Position numbers and translations under genes: made by a program. Below the pieces are notes generated by a model. It worked only from the letters and a program-made list of their open reading frames with translations. It did not search any database and had not been told where the DNA came from. Below are positions 1 through 7,862 of a stretch of DNA of 64,000 bases, piece after piece. The stretch lies in assembly GCF_040370365.1 (NCBI RefSeq), contig NZ_BAABWQ010000001.1:62001-126000 (forward strand), in the 5' to 3' direction. Source of the stretch: Shimia sp040370365 (GTDB lineage: Bacteria > Pseudomonadota > Alphaproteobacteria > Rhodobacterales > Rhodobacteraceae). How positions within the stretch are numbered: the stretch's first letter is position 1; the number at the start of each line of letters is the position of its first letter.

Positions 1-284
1 TCTGTCATGCCCCAATCGCGCTTGGTGATGTCGCTAAGCCGCGCGGCTCCACGCGCTTTGAGCGTCGCATGCAACTCAAGAATGCCGCCGCCTCGGATGT
101 AGCAACTGGTTTCCTTGCAGGCCTCTGGCCTGTCGGTGTGGCTGTAGTGAATTTCAATCCCATGGCCGCGCAGGATGGCATAGCCGCCAAGGGTTTCGAC
201 GTCAAAGCCCAAGCTTTCGGCAAAAACGCAGGTCTCTGCCACAGAAGGGGTGAGTAAGATTGGTATGGTCTGAAGGTCTGTCAT
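1..284 (-). CDS. VOC (glyoxalase/bleomycin resistance) family protein, 3' end cut by window edge
   Basis: The reading frame starts at an ATG on the minus strand (282-284) and stays open for 94 codons to the window edge, so the C-terminus is missing. The visible protein begins MTDLQTIPILLTPSVAETCVF and runs through GFDVETLGGYAILRGHGIEIHYS to a conserved-looking CYIRGGGILELHATL stretch. This is the betaalphabetabetabeta pattern of VOC-superfamily proteins annotated as bleomycin resistance or glyoxalase-like. It starts one base after the hmuV stop, so it is the last visible gene of the haem operon. Its ligand cannot be told. A drug- or metabolite-binding role is a family-level guess; a link to haem is only suggested by position. 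Confidence 0.75.
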   Translation of the reverse strand, partial: MTDLQTIPILLTPSVAETCVFAESLGFDVETLGGYAILRGHGIEIHYSHTDRPEACKETSCYIRGGGILELHATLKARGAARLSDITKRDWGMT

Positions 285-285
285 G

Positions 286-1077
286 TCACTCAGCTGCAAT
301 GGATGAATTTGCCATATGTGGAAGTAGGTAGGTGCCCGCGGACGGGGCCGTGTTGACCCGCACATTGCATTGATACGCACGGCTTAAGAGCCCGTCGGTA
401 AAGACGTTTTCCGCAGTATCTTGCTTAAGGATGCGTCCCTCTGCGATCAGAGCCACAGAATCTGCAAACATGGCGGTCAGGTTCAAATCATGCATCACCG
501 CCACAACGCCGCCGCCTGCATCTGCATAGTCTCGAGCAATCTGCATCACCTGTAGCTGATGCCCGATATCGAGCGCGGACACCGGCTCGTCGAGAAACAA
601 CCAACGGGGAGCGCCGTTCTCAAGAGGTGTCCAAACTTGCGCCAACACGCGCGCCAATTGCACCCGTTGTTGCTCTCCGCCAGAGAGTTCCTGATAGAAG
701 CGCCCCCCAAATCCGGTCAGGCCAACCCGTTCCAGCGCACGCGGGATAAGGTGTTCACGCCCGGCGGTGATGCCACTGGTCAAGCCAAGCCGGACCACTT
801 CGACGACGGTGAACGGAAAGGCCAGCGGGGTCGACTGTGGCAACACAGCACGGATTGCGGCGAGTTCCCAAGGTTTTGCGCTGACAATGTCACGGCCATT
901 TAGAACGACCTCTCCGCCATAGGTGTTCTCACCCGTGATGGCGCGCATAAGGGTGGTTTTGCCTGACCCGTTGGGGCCAACGATGGCGGTCACCTGTCCA
1001 GCGGTGGCCTGAAAATCAACCGCGTGTAAAATCTCACTTCGGCCATAGGACACGGTTATATTGTTTGCTGTTAGCAT
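286..1077 (-). CDS. hmuV: Haem ABC transporter ATP-binding protein HmuV
   Basis: This is the 263-residue ATPase of a type II ABC importer that would power haem entry across the inner membrane with HmuU and HmuT. The Walker A motif GPNGSGKT is at about residues 34-41, the signature LSGGEQQRV at about 131, and Walker B WLFLDEP at about 159, followed by the switch histidine region VMHDLN. The length fits HmuV/BtuD-type proteins. It lies four bases after hmuU and in the order S-T-U-V, which separates it from generic siderophore ATPases. It is probably iron-regulated from the promoter region upstream of hmuS. Confidence 0.93.
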   Translation of the reverse strand: MLTANNITVSYGRSEILHAVDFQATAGQVTAIVGPNGSGKTTLMRAITGENTYGGEVVLNGRDIVSAKPWELAAIRAVLPQSTPLAFPFTVVEVVRLGLTSGITAGREHLIPRALERVGLTGFGGRFYQELSGGEQQRVQLARVLAQVWTPLENGAPRWLFLDEPVSALDIGHQLQVMQIARDYADAGGGVVAVMHDLNLTAMFADSVALIAEGRILKQDTAENVFTDGLLSRAYQCNVRVNTAPSAGTYLLPHMANSSIAAE

Positions 1078-1081
1078 GGTT

Positions 1082-2158
1082 TCACATATCCAGCACGCCG
1101 CGTTGACGCAGCAAAATCCATAGGAAAAACGGGCCGCCCAATGTGGCGGTGACGATGCCGATTGGCAGTTCGGCAGGCGCGATGATCACCCGGCTGATGA
1201 CATCCGCAACCAACAGTAGCGCCGCGCCAAGGATCGCAGAATTTAGCAACAGATAGCGGTGATCTGGCCCAACCAGCAGGCGAAGAAGATGTGGGACAAC
1301 AATGCCTACAAATCCAATGCCGCCGGACACCGCCACGGAGGCACCAACGGCGCAGGCCACCATCAGAATGGCGCTGTTTTTCAGCTGCTGAACCGGAATG
1401 CCCATATGCGCTGCTGCTGCTTCCCCCAAAGCCAAGCCGTTTAGGCCACGGGCCAGAAAGGGCAGGGCAGCAAGCGCCAGCAGAATGAGGGGGGCTGAGG
1501 TGAATACTTTGGACCATGTCGCGCCTGCAATCGATCCCATGCCCCAAAAGGTCAGGGTCCGCAGCTGTGCGTCGTCTGCCATATAGACCAACACACCTTG
1601 CACGGCGCCCATCAAAGCAGAGAGCGCGATGCCGGCCAAAAGCATGGTGGCGATGGACGTGCGTCCGCTGCGCGTGGCGACACGGTAGAGCAGCAACATA
1701 GACCCCCACGCCCCGACAAATGCCGCAACAGGCACGACATAATATCCCAGAAGCGACGTGATCGCGGCGGGCAAATAAGCGCCCAATACAATCGCGATGA
1801 TCGCGCCAAACCCCGCACCAGCGCTCACACCGACCAAACCGGGATCCGCCAGTGGGTTGCGAAACAGCCCCTGCATGACCGCACCAGACGCGGCCAACGC
1901 GGCCCCGACAAGTGCGCCCATCACCGTGCGCGGCAGACGGATGTCAAGCAAGACCACGCGATCACGTAGTTCCAACGGAACACCTCGCACAAGATCAAAC
2001 AGCCCTTGCCAAAGTGAGGTGCCGGCCGCGCCAATAGCAAGGCTGGCCAGCATGGCGCAACTGAGCAGCAACAGAAGCACCAAGGACAGCAAGCGCGCCT
2101 GTGCGCTGCGATCCCCGTCAAGCACCGTGCTGGGCGAGTTTTGCGTTAGAACCGTCAT
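1082..2158 (-). CDS. hmuU: Haem ABC transporter permease HmuU (FecCD family)
   Basis: This 358-residue polytopic membrane protein belongs to the FecCD/BtuC permease family. After a short cytoplasmic N-terminus comes a first membrane segment (LLSLVLLLLLSCAMLASLAIG), then the family hallmark RLPRTVMGALVGAALAASGA, and PLADPGLVGVSAGAGFGA. The conserved GGIGFVGIVVPHLLR loop, which contacts the ATPase, is in the C-terminal third. It sits three bases after hmuT and four before hmuV. It would form the transmembrane channel for haem handed over by HmuT. Confidence 0.93.
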   Translation of the reverse strand: MTVLTQNSPSTVLDGDRSAQARLLSLVLLLLLSCAMLASLAIGAAGTSLWQGLFDLVRGVPLELRDRVVLLDIRLPRTVMGALVGAALAASGAVMQGLFRNPLADPGLVGVSAGAGFGAIIAIVLGAYLPAAITSLLGYYVVPVAAFVGAWGSMLLLYRVATRSGRTSIATMLLAGIALSALMGAVQGVLVYMADDAQLRTLTFWGMGSIAGATWSKVFTSAPLILLALAALPFLARGLNGLALGEAAAAHMGIPVQQLKNSAILMVACAVGASVAVSGGIGFVGIVVPHLLRLLVGPDHRYLLLNSAILGAALLLVADVISRVIIAPAELPIGIVTATLGGPFFLWILLRQRGVLDM

Positions 2159-2161
2159 TGG

Positions 2162-3031
2162 TCAGCTGCCTGTTTCTTTCAGCGCAGCTGAGAGTTTTTC
2201 AATCGCTTCTGCGGTGCGCACCGAAAATCCTGTCATCAGCATGCCATCTAATCGCACCACAGCCCTATTTTGACCGGCTGGTGTCGCCGCAATGGCGGGG
2301 TGTGAAAACAATTGTTCGTCGGTGATGGCTGCGTCGCCTTCGCGCGCCATCAGTAGGATCACGTCTGGCTGGCTGGAAATCACCGCTTCGTCTGTGAGTG
2401 GTTTCCATCCTTCAAAGACTGAGGTTGCGTTTGTGCCACCGGCCAAAGTGATGATCCCATCCGCAGATGTCTGGGACCCTGCCGCCATAATGCGCCCCCC
2501 TGTCATGGAGAGGATAAACAAGACGTTTGGTTGGTGATCGGTGTTTGTGGCCTGTACTGCAGCGTCAATCTTCTCAGACACATCTGTCACCAAATGGTCG
2601 CCCTTGGTGGGCACACCCAGCGCGTTTGCCACCACTTTGATTTTCTCCAGAACGGCGTCTTTGGTGAACCCATCGGGCACCCAGACGATCGGGATACTTG
2701 CTGATTCAAGCAATTCCACAGTCTCCAGAGGCCCGGCGCCTTCTTTGGCGATGATCAAATCGGGGTTCACTGACAAAATGCCTTCAGCGGACAAGGCACG
2801 GATGTAGCCGACGTTTGGTAGGTCCAACGCAGGTTGTGGATGGTTCGAGGTTGTATCGCGTGCCACCAAACGATGCTCTTCACCCAGCGCATAGACGATT
2901 TCTGTTATGCCTCCCCCCAAGGAAGCAATACGATGTGCCGGCTCATCGGCACGTCCGGAGGCGGCGATCACCACCACCAAAACGGCGCTCATCAGCAACT
3001 GAAGCCGTGATATCCCTGTTAGTCGCCTCAT
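2162..3031 (-). CDS. hmuT: Periplasmic haem-binding protein HmuT
   Basis: This is the 289-residue substrate-binding protein of the haem importer. A signal peptide (MRRLTGISRLQLLMSAVLVVVIAASGRA) precedes the mature region, which opens with HRIASLGGGITEIVYALG, the typical start of a TroA-like fold. The motif YIRALSAEGILSVNPDLIIA follows. Its start codon overlaps the hmuS stop by four bases (ATGA), so translation is probably coupled. It would take haem delivered by the TonB receptor and pass it to HmuU/HmuV. Confidence 0.92.
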   Translation of the reverse strand: MRRLTGISRLQLLMSAVLVVVIAASGRADEPAHRIASLGGGITEIVYALGEEHRLVARDTTSNHPQPALDLPNVGYIRALSAEGILSVNPDLIIAKEGAGPLETVELLESASIPIVWVPDGFTKDAVLEKIKVVANALGVPTKGDHLVTDVSEKIDAAVQATNTDHQPNVLFILSMTGGRIMAAGSQTSADGIITLAGGTNATSVFEGWKPLTDEAVISSQPDVILLMAREGDAAITDEQLFSHPAIAATPAGQNRAVVRLDGMLMTGFSVRTAEAIEKLSAALKETGS

Positions 3032-4080
3032 GCTGCCACAAGGCCTTTCTCAGCCTCAAGATCGGCCACAAGGGCGTTCCAACCTGCTGCGGCGTCTTCT
3101 CCACGCAACACCCCAAAGAATTGCGCGATCACCCAGCCGTCCGCATCAAACGCCTCGATCGAAATGGCCGGTCCACGCTTAGTGTTTTTGGTGACAGCCC
3201 AAACCTCAGCGATGTGGTCGGTGCGCAAATGTAGATCAAATCCGGGATCTAACACATTGATCCAAGGCCCCATTTCAACAATGCGCTTCACGGGTCCTGT
3301 GTGAATTTCAATGCAACCAGGGTTGCCTACAAAAACCATGATCGGCACCGCACGGTCCGCCGCTTGATGCAGAAGCGTGGTCACCGCCTCAGGTGCCAGC
3401 TGGCGCGCATACGGTGCACCGGCGAGATGATATGCACCCAAACGGTTCATTTTCAATTTGCGAGTCATCTGCAAGAATTGGTGTGTGTCGGTCAGCTTGT
3501 CCCACTCAGCGCGCAGGATATCGGCTTTTTCCGGATCCGCCTTTGGACCTTCCACAGGTTGGCGTGGGGACACGGACAGTGTGTCAGACTGATCAGGGTG
3601 ACGCAGCTCTTCAACCACGTGATCCCATTCCTCAATCACCGAGCTTTCGCGCAAGTGCACTTTGTGAATGGCATCCCCGGCGGCATCAAAAACCTGTAAG
3701 GAACGCTGCACGCCTTTGTCGGTCTGTTTCTCAACCGCAAAGCCGTGCACCCATTGTTTTGGGAACATACGCATATCGATCTGTTCATTCAAAATCATCG
3801 CGGCATGCTGGCCTGCGGTGAATTTGTCGTAGATACCGACTTTCTCGATCACGCAGCTCTCGTTGCGCGTCAGCGCCATAACTTCGCCCAAACGTGCAAC
3901 CGCAGGCATAAGGCTCTCAAGCTCAGCGTGGATCCGCGTGACTCCATGGCCTGTGTGTGCCGCAACAAGCTGCGCCTCGCTCACGCCGAGTTTTTGGGCC
4001 AGATCGCGCTCGCGCATCTTGGCGTTTTCGATCTTTGCGGCGCGGATGTCTTCGGACGACAAAACGTCTCCCATGGTCAT
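3028..4080 (-). CDS. hmuS: Haem-degrading factor HmuS (ChuS/HemS family)
   Basis: This 350-residue cytoplasmic protein has two similar halves, as in HemS/ChuS/HmuS, which bind imported haem and release iron or hand haem on. I start it at MTMGDVLSSEDIRAAK because AGGAG lies eight bases upstream; a longer open frame reaching 4263 lacks family similarity. The N-terminal half contains ELESLMPAVARLGEVMALTRN, the C-terminal half PAPYARQLAPEAV-like and GNPGCIEIHTGPV segments. It is first in the minus-strand operon hmuS-T-U-V and divergent from hmuR. Whether it is a true haem oxygenase or a haem carrier cannot be settled from sequence. Confidence 0.92.
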   Translation of the reverse strand: MTMGDVLSSEDIRAAKIENAKMRERDLAQKLGVSEAQLVAAHTGHGVTRIHAELESLMPAVARLGEVMALTRNESCVIEKVGIYDKFTAGQHAAMILNEQIDMRMFPKQWVHGFAVEKQTDKGVQRSLQVFDAAGDAIHKVHLRESSVIEEWDHVVEELRHPDQSDTLSVSPRQPVEGPKADPEKADILRAEWDKLTDTHQFLQMTRKLKMNRLGAYHLAGAPYARQLAPEAVTTLLHQAADRAVPIMVFVGNPGCIEIHTGPVKRIVEMGPWINVLDPGFDLHLRTDHIAEVWAVTKNTKRGPAISIEAFDADGWVIAQFFGVLRGEDAAAGWNALVADLEAEKGLVAA

Positions 4081-4323
4081 GGAAGTCTCCTGAGTGCTGG
4101 TGTTTTTGAAATACGTCTGGCTGTCCGTCGAACGGGGTGTTGCCGATCGACACACTTGCTGGTGTATCGTGACTCTTCGGTGAATCACATTGTTGACAGA
4201 ATTAGTCGGAAAAATTATGGAACGCAAGTCTGCCGAACGACTCGGTGGAAAAACACTCAACAAACCAAGCCAGTGCCAGCTCCTCCGCCAGCAGATCTAA
4301 CTGACTTCTGGAAAGGGACAACC
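4081..4323. promoter_or_regulatory. Divergent hmuS/hmuR promoter region with candidate iron-responsive box
   Basis: This 243-bp gap separates divergent hmuS and hmuR, so both promoters must lie here. At 4194-4208 is TGACAGAATTAGTCG, which matches the TGA-N9-TCA layout of the alphaproteobacterial iron-rhodo box (RirA type) except at the last base, and is palindromic as GAC...GTC. A looser TGA...TCA pair lies just upstream at 4170-4187. The iron box is an inference from gene context and this partial match. RBS sequences are clear on both sides (AGGAG for hmuS, GGAAAGGGA for hmuR). Confidence 0.4.
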
Positions 4324-6348
4324 ATGCGCGCGCGAACATCTATTCGGACCGCACTGATGTGCGGCGCCGCCGCAATTATTGCTTCACCAGTCTGGGCACA
4401 AGACAACGATACTGTCATTGAGCTCGACCCGATTTTCCTCGGCAAAAGCAAACGAGAAGTGCAAACGGACATCGCAGAAAGCGAAACGGTCATCGGGCAG
4501 GAAGAAATGAATGACCGGCAGGCCAGCACGATTGCTGAGCTGGTAGATTCTGTGCCAGGTGTCACCTTGATCAACGGCGCATCACCACAAGGGTCAGGCA
4601 TCAACATCCGTGGTTTTGGCGCCAATCCCACTTACGGCAGCGACCAGAAAGTGTTGATCCAGATCGACGGCGCGTCAGTTGGTTCAGAAGAGCTCTATCG
4701 TATTGGTACCCAGCTCTATACTGACCCTGAACTCTACAAAGAGGTCACGGTTCTGCGCGGCATGGGCGGATCTTACGAGTATGGATCAGGGGCCATCGGT
4801 GGGACAATCCTTTTGGAAACCAAAGACGCGTCTGATTTCACCAACGGGGAACTTGGGTTCCGCTTCAGAGAGACCTTACAGTACAACTCAAATGGTGATG
4901 GCTTTACGTCGTCTTCAATTTTGGCCTGGCAGCCGACGGAAGACTTTGAAGTTTTGGGGAACTACACCTATCGGAACCAGGGGCTGCAGACGGATGGCAG
5001 CGGTGCGATCATCGGAAACTCTGATTTCTCTCTGCCATCAGCCGCGCTCAAACTGCGCAAATTCTTTGGCGATGCCAAAGAGCATAGGTTTGAACTGTCA
5101 CTCAGCGACACCAACTCCGAAGCGTTGGATGTGCCCTATGACAGCTTTGGCACCACAACTGACTCCTTTGGAAACGTGGATCGGTTCACACACACGCAAA
5201 CGGGCGTGCTCACCTACGGCTACAATCCCGCAGACAACGATCTGATCGATCTGTCGGTTGTGCTGAGCTACGCCAACCAAGAAATCGAACAGAGCTACGT
5301 TGCGGGCAGCTCTTCGCTGGAAGGCACACCGTCGTTTCCATTCTTGCTGCCTTTGGTTGAGGCCGATCATCAATATGAAACCACCAAACTCACTGTAAAG
5401 AACGCATCGACCTTTGCGACGGGCAATGTGACGCACAACATGCGCTACGGCGCTGAGTTTAGCCAACGTGATCGTTTGGACGCCTCGTCGGCTCCGGGCG
5501 GCACAGATGAACGGCTGGCTCTGTTCTTGGTTGACGAAATGGATTTTGGCAACGGGCTCATACTGACACCGGGAGTGCGCTATGAGGATCAACACATCGG
5601 CGGAAGTGGCACCTACTACGACAATTCCGCGCTGATGGGCGGCATTTCGGCGTATTATGGCTTCCAAAGCGGATGGGGCGTGTTTGGGAGCGCGGGCTAC
5701 ACCGAAAACATGCCGATTATCGATGATTTGGGAACAGCCGCCTACATGACGCAACCGGAAAAAGGCCGCAACTTCGAGCTTGGGTTCTCGTTTGACAATG
5801 CGTCTGTGTTCTCTGAGTCAGATCAATTGGGCTTCAAAGTCACAGGCTATAAGACCGATGTTTGGGATGTCACCTCCTACTCGCATACGGTTGGGACGAC
5901 GTCATATCCCGTGACAGAAATCAACACACGCGGGTTGGAAATTGAGGGTCGGTACGCCCATGCCTCCGGCGCCTATGTTGACCTGAACGCCAATATCCAA
6001 CGCGGCACGTTCCGCGCGCCGACAGCGCCCGCAGGGGATCAAAACGGAGACTGGAGAGGGATTCCAGCCGATCAGCTGCGCCTGACATTGGGCAAACGTT
6101 GGGGTGAGACCATCGATCTCAGCTGGGAGATTGTTGCGGATGCCAATATGTCGCGTTCAACCTCACCCACACCATCGCAAGTGGTCAACAATGTGCGGGC
6201 CACGTTCCGTCCGCAGTCCGGGGTGTTGGAAGGTGCCGAAGTGCGTGTAGGTCTGGAGAATGTGTTTGATGAACTCTACACACCTCACTTGGCGACCCGT
6301 CCCGCGCCCGGCAGAACGCTGAAACTGTCTTTGGCAAAAACGTTCTAA
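4324..6348 (+). CDS. hmuR: TonB-dependent haem/haemoglobin receptor HmuR
   Basis: This is a 674-residue outer-membrane receptor. Translation is placed at MRARTSIRTALMCGAAAI because GGAAAGGGA lies just upstream and a clean signal peptide ending SPVWAQ follows; the open frame upstream reads through hmuS antisense. A TonB-box-like DTVIELDPI comes right after cleavage. The plug domain follows, with SVPGVTLINGASPQG, NIRGFGANP and VLRGMGGSYEYGSGAIGG. A 22-strand barrel ends in the usual aromatic terminus (LKLSLAKTF). FRAP occurs near 560, but the canonical FRAP/NPNL pair is not obvious. The divergent hmuSTUV operon makes haem the likely ligand. Confidence 0.88.
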   Translation: MRARTSIRTALMCGAAAIIASPVWAQDNDTVIELDPIFLGKSKREVQTDIAESETVIGQEEMNDRQASTIAELVDSVPGVTLINGASPQGSGINIRGFGANPTYGSDQKVLIQIDGASVGSEELYRIGTQLYTDPELYKEVTVLRGMGGSYEYGSGAIGGTILLETKDASDFTNGELGFRFRETLQYNSNGDGFTSSSILAWQPTEDFEVLGNYTYRNQGLQTDGSGAIIGNSDFSLPSAALKLRKFFGDAKEHRFELSLSDTNSEALDVPYDSFGTTTDSFGNVDRFTHTQTGVLTYGYNPADNDLIDLSVVLSYANQEIEQSYVAGSSSLEGTPSFPFLLPLVEADHQYETTKLTVKNASTFATGNVTHNMRYGAEFSQRDRLDASSAPGGTDERLALFLVDEMDFGNGLILTPGVRYEDQHIGGSGTYYDNSALMGGISAYYGFQSGWGVFGSAGYTENMPIIDDLGTAAYMTQPEKGRNFELGFSFDNASVFSESDQLGFKVTGYKTDVWDVTSYSHTVGTTSYPVTEINTRGLEIEGRYAHASGAYVDLNANIQRGTFRAPTAPAGDQNGDWRGIPADQLRLTLGKRWGETIDLSWEIVADANMSRSTSPTPSQVVNNVRATFRPQSGVLEGAEVRVGLENVFDELYTPHLATRPAPGRTLKLSLAKTF

Positions 6349-6426
6349 GACAAAAGAGATGGCAGCAAGTGGCCAGAGTGTGCAGCGGCGTGTTGCCACT
6401 CTGGTCCAGCGCATCGTTTGAAACAC

Positions 6427-6462
6427 AAAAAAGGCGCGACCAAATTGGGTCGCGCCTTTTTA
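6427..6462. terminator. Bidirectional terminator between hmuR and serS
   Basis: A perfect 9-bp stem (GGCGCGACC at 6433-6441, GGTCGCGCC at 6448-6456) has a 6-nt loop and is flanked by an A-run on the left and a T-run on the right. It can therefore end transcription of the convergent genes hmuR and serS from either side. Confidence 0.9.
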
Positions 6463-6481
6463 CATGTTTGGCTTAAGGGTG

Positions 6482-7774
6482 TTACACCAGCACACCGGCG
6501 GGTGTCAGAACGGTTTTGCCGCCTAGATAAGGCACAAGCGCCTCTGGCAGCTGCACAGAGCCATCCGCCTGTTGACCGTTTTCCAGCACCGCAATCAGAC
6601 AGCGGCCGACAGCAAGGCCAGAGCCGTTGAGCGTGTGCACATACTCAGGCTTGCCACCATCTGTTGGGCGGAACCGCGCATTCATACGACGGGCTTGAAA
6701 CGCACCGGTGGTGGAGACAGAGCTGATCTCGCGATAGGTGTCCTGACCGGGAATCCACGCCTCGATGTCAAAGGTGCGGCGCGCGCCAAAACCCATGTCA
6801 CCGGTGCACAGCACCACGGTGCGATAGGGAATGTCGAGCTTTTCCAGAATGCCCTCAGCACAGCGCAACATACGTTTCTGCTCCGCGTCACTCTCATCCG
6901 GATGGGTCACCGACACCATCTCCACCTTCTCAAACTGGTGCTGACGCAGCATGCCGGAGGTGTCTTTGCCTGCACTGCCCGCCTCGCTGCGGAAACACAG
7001 CGAATGCGCCGTGTAGCGGATCGGCAGCGCGCTTTGCTCCAAGATGTCACCGGCCACCGAGTAGGTCAGCGGAATTTCCGACGTGGAGATCAACCACCAG
7101 CCATTGGTGGTCTGATAGCTGTCCTCGGCAAATTTGGGCAACTTATCAGTGCCATACATCGCCTCATCGCGCACCAGAACCGGGGTGTTGACCTCGGTCA
7201 GACCGTTCTCATCCACATGGGTGTCGATCATAAACTGCGCCAGCGCGCGGTGAATGCGCGCCACGGCGCCTTTGAGCATCACAAACCGCGCGCCCGAGAT
7301 TTTGGCGGCGGTTTCAAAATCCATCGCAGCCGCAACGCCTTTGATCTCAAAGTGCTCGACGGGGGCAAAATCCATGTCACGCGGCGTGCCCCAGCGGGAC
7401 ACTTCCACGTTGTCATCTTCATCCGCGCCCTCTGGCACATCGTCCGCAGGCAGGTTGGCAATGCGCGCCAAAGCGTCGGTCAGCTTGGCGTCAAGCTCCT
7501 TGGCCTCGTTTTGCATGTCGGCCACTTCGGATTTCTTCTCGCCCACCAGCGCGCGCAGCCGTTCGAACTCGGCCTCGTCACCTTTGGCTTTGGCGGCACC
7601 AACCTCTTTGGCAGCCACCTTCTGGGCGGCCTGCGCAGCCTCAGCGGCGCCAATTTTGGCGCGGCGTTCTTCGTCCAAAGCCAGCAGAGATGAGGACATG
7701 GCCGCGTCCCCACGCCGCGCCAGGGCGGCGTCAAAAGCGGCCGGGTTCTCGCGGATCGCCTTGATATCATGCAT
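6482..7774 (-). CDS. serS: Serine--tRNA ligase
   Basis: This 430-residue class II aminoacyl-tRNA synthetase charges tRNA-Ser and initiates selenocysteine charging where present. I place the start at MHDIKAIRENPAAFDAAL, the standard SerS opening; 41 upstream codons have no family match. The first ~110 residues form the tRNA-binding antiparallel coiled coil, rich in Ala, Glu and Lys. Motif 2 is at FRSEAGSAGKDTSGMLRQHQ and motif 3 at GSGLAVGRCLIAVLEN near the C-terminus. It is a single gene, convergent with hmuR. A tRNA-Ser substrate gene lies elsewhere in the window (48271-48360). Confidence 0.97.
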   Translation of the reverse strand: MHDIKAIRENPAAFDAALARRGDAAMSSSLLALDEERRAKIGAAEAAQAAQKVAAKEVGAAKAKGDEAEFERLRALVGEKKSEVADMQNEAKELDAKLTDALARIANLPADDVPEGADEDDNVEVSRWGTPRDMDFAPVEHFEIKGVAAAMDFETAAKISGARFVMLKGAVARIHRALAQFMIDTHVDENGLTEVNTPVLVRDEAMYGTDKLPKFAEDSYQTTNGWWLISTSEIPLTYSVAGDILEQSALPIRYTAHSLCFRSEAGSAGKDTSGMLRQHQFEKVEMVSVTHPDESDAEQKRMLRCAEGILEKLDIPYRTVVLCTGDMGFGARRTFDIEAWIPGQDTYREISSVSTTGAFQARRMNARFRPTDGGKPEYVHTLNGSGLAVGRCLIAVLENGQQADGSVQLPEALVPYLGGKTVLTPAGVLV

Positions 7775-7862
7775 CGGTCTTGTCCTTTGGATCGTGTGAA
7801 TCTGTAGGGCCTTATATGCCGAAACGATCCGCAAAGGGGAAGGGTGGTGTTCGCTGAAAAGA

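Noticed and set aside
6572..7693. A 373-codon open frame on the plus strand opposite serS
   Set aside because: It is fully antisense to serS, has a His/Arg-rich composition typical of a shadow frame, and no family similarity.
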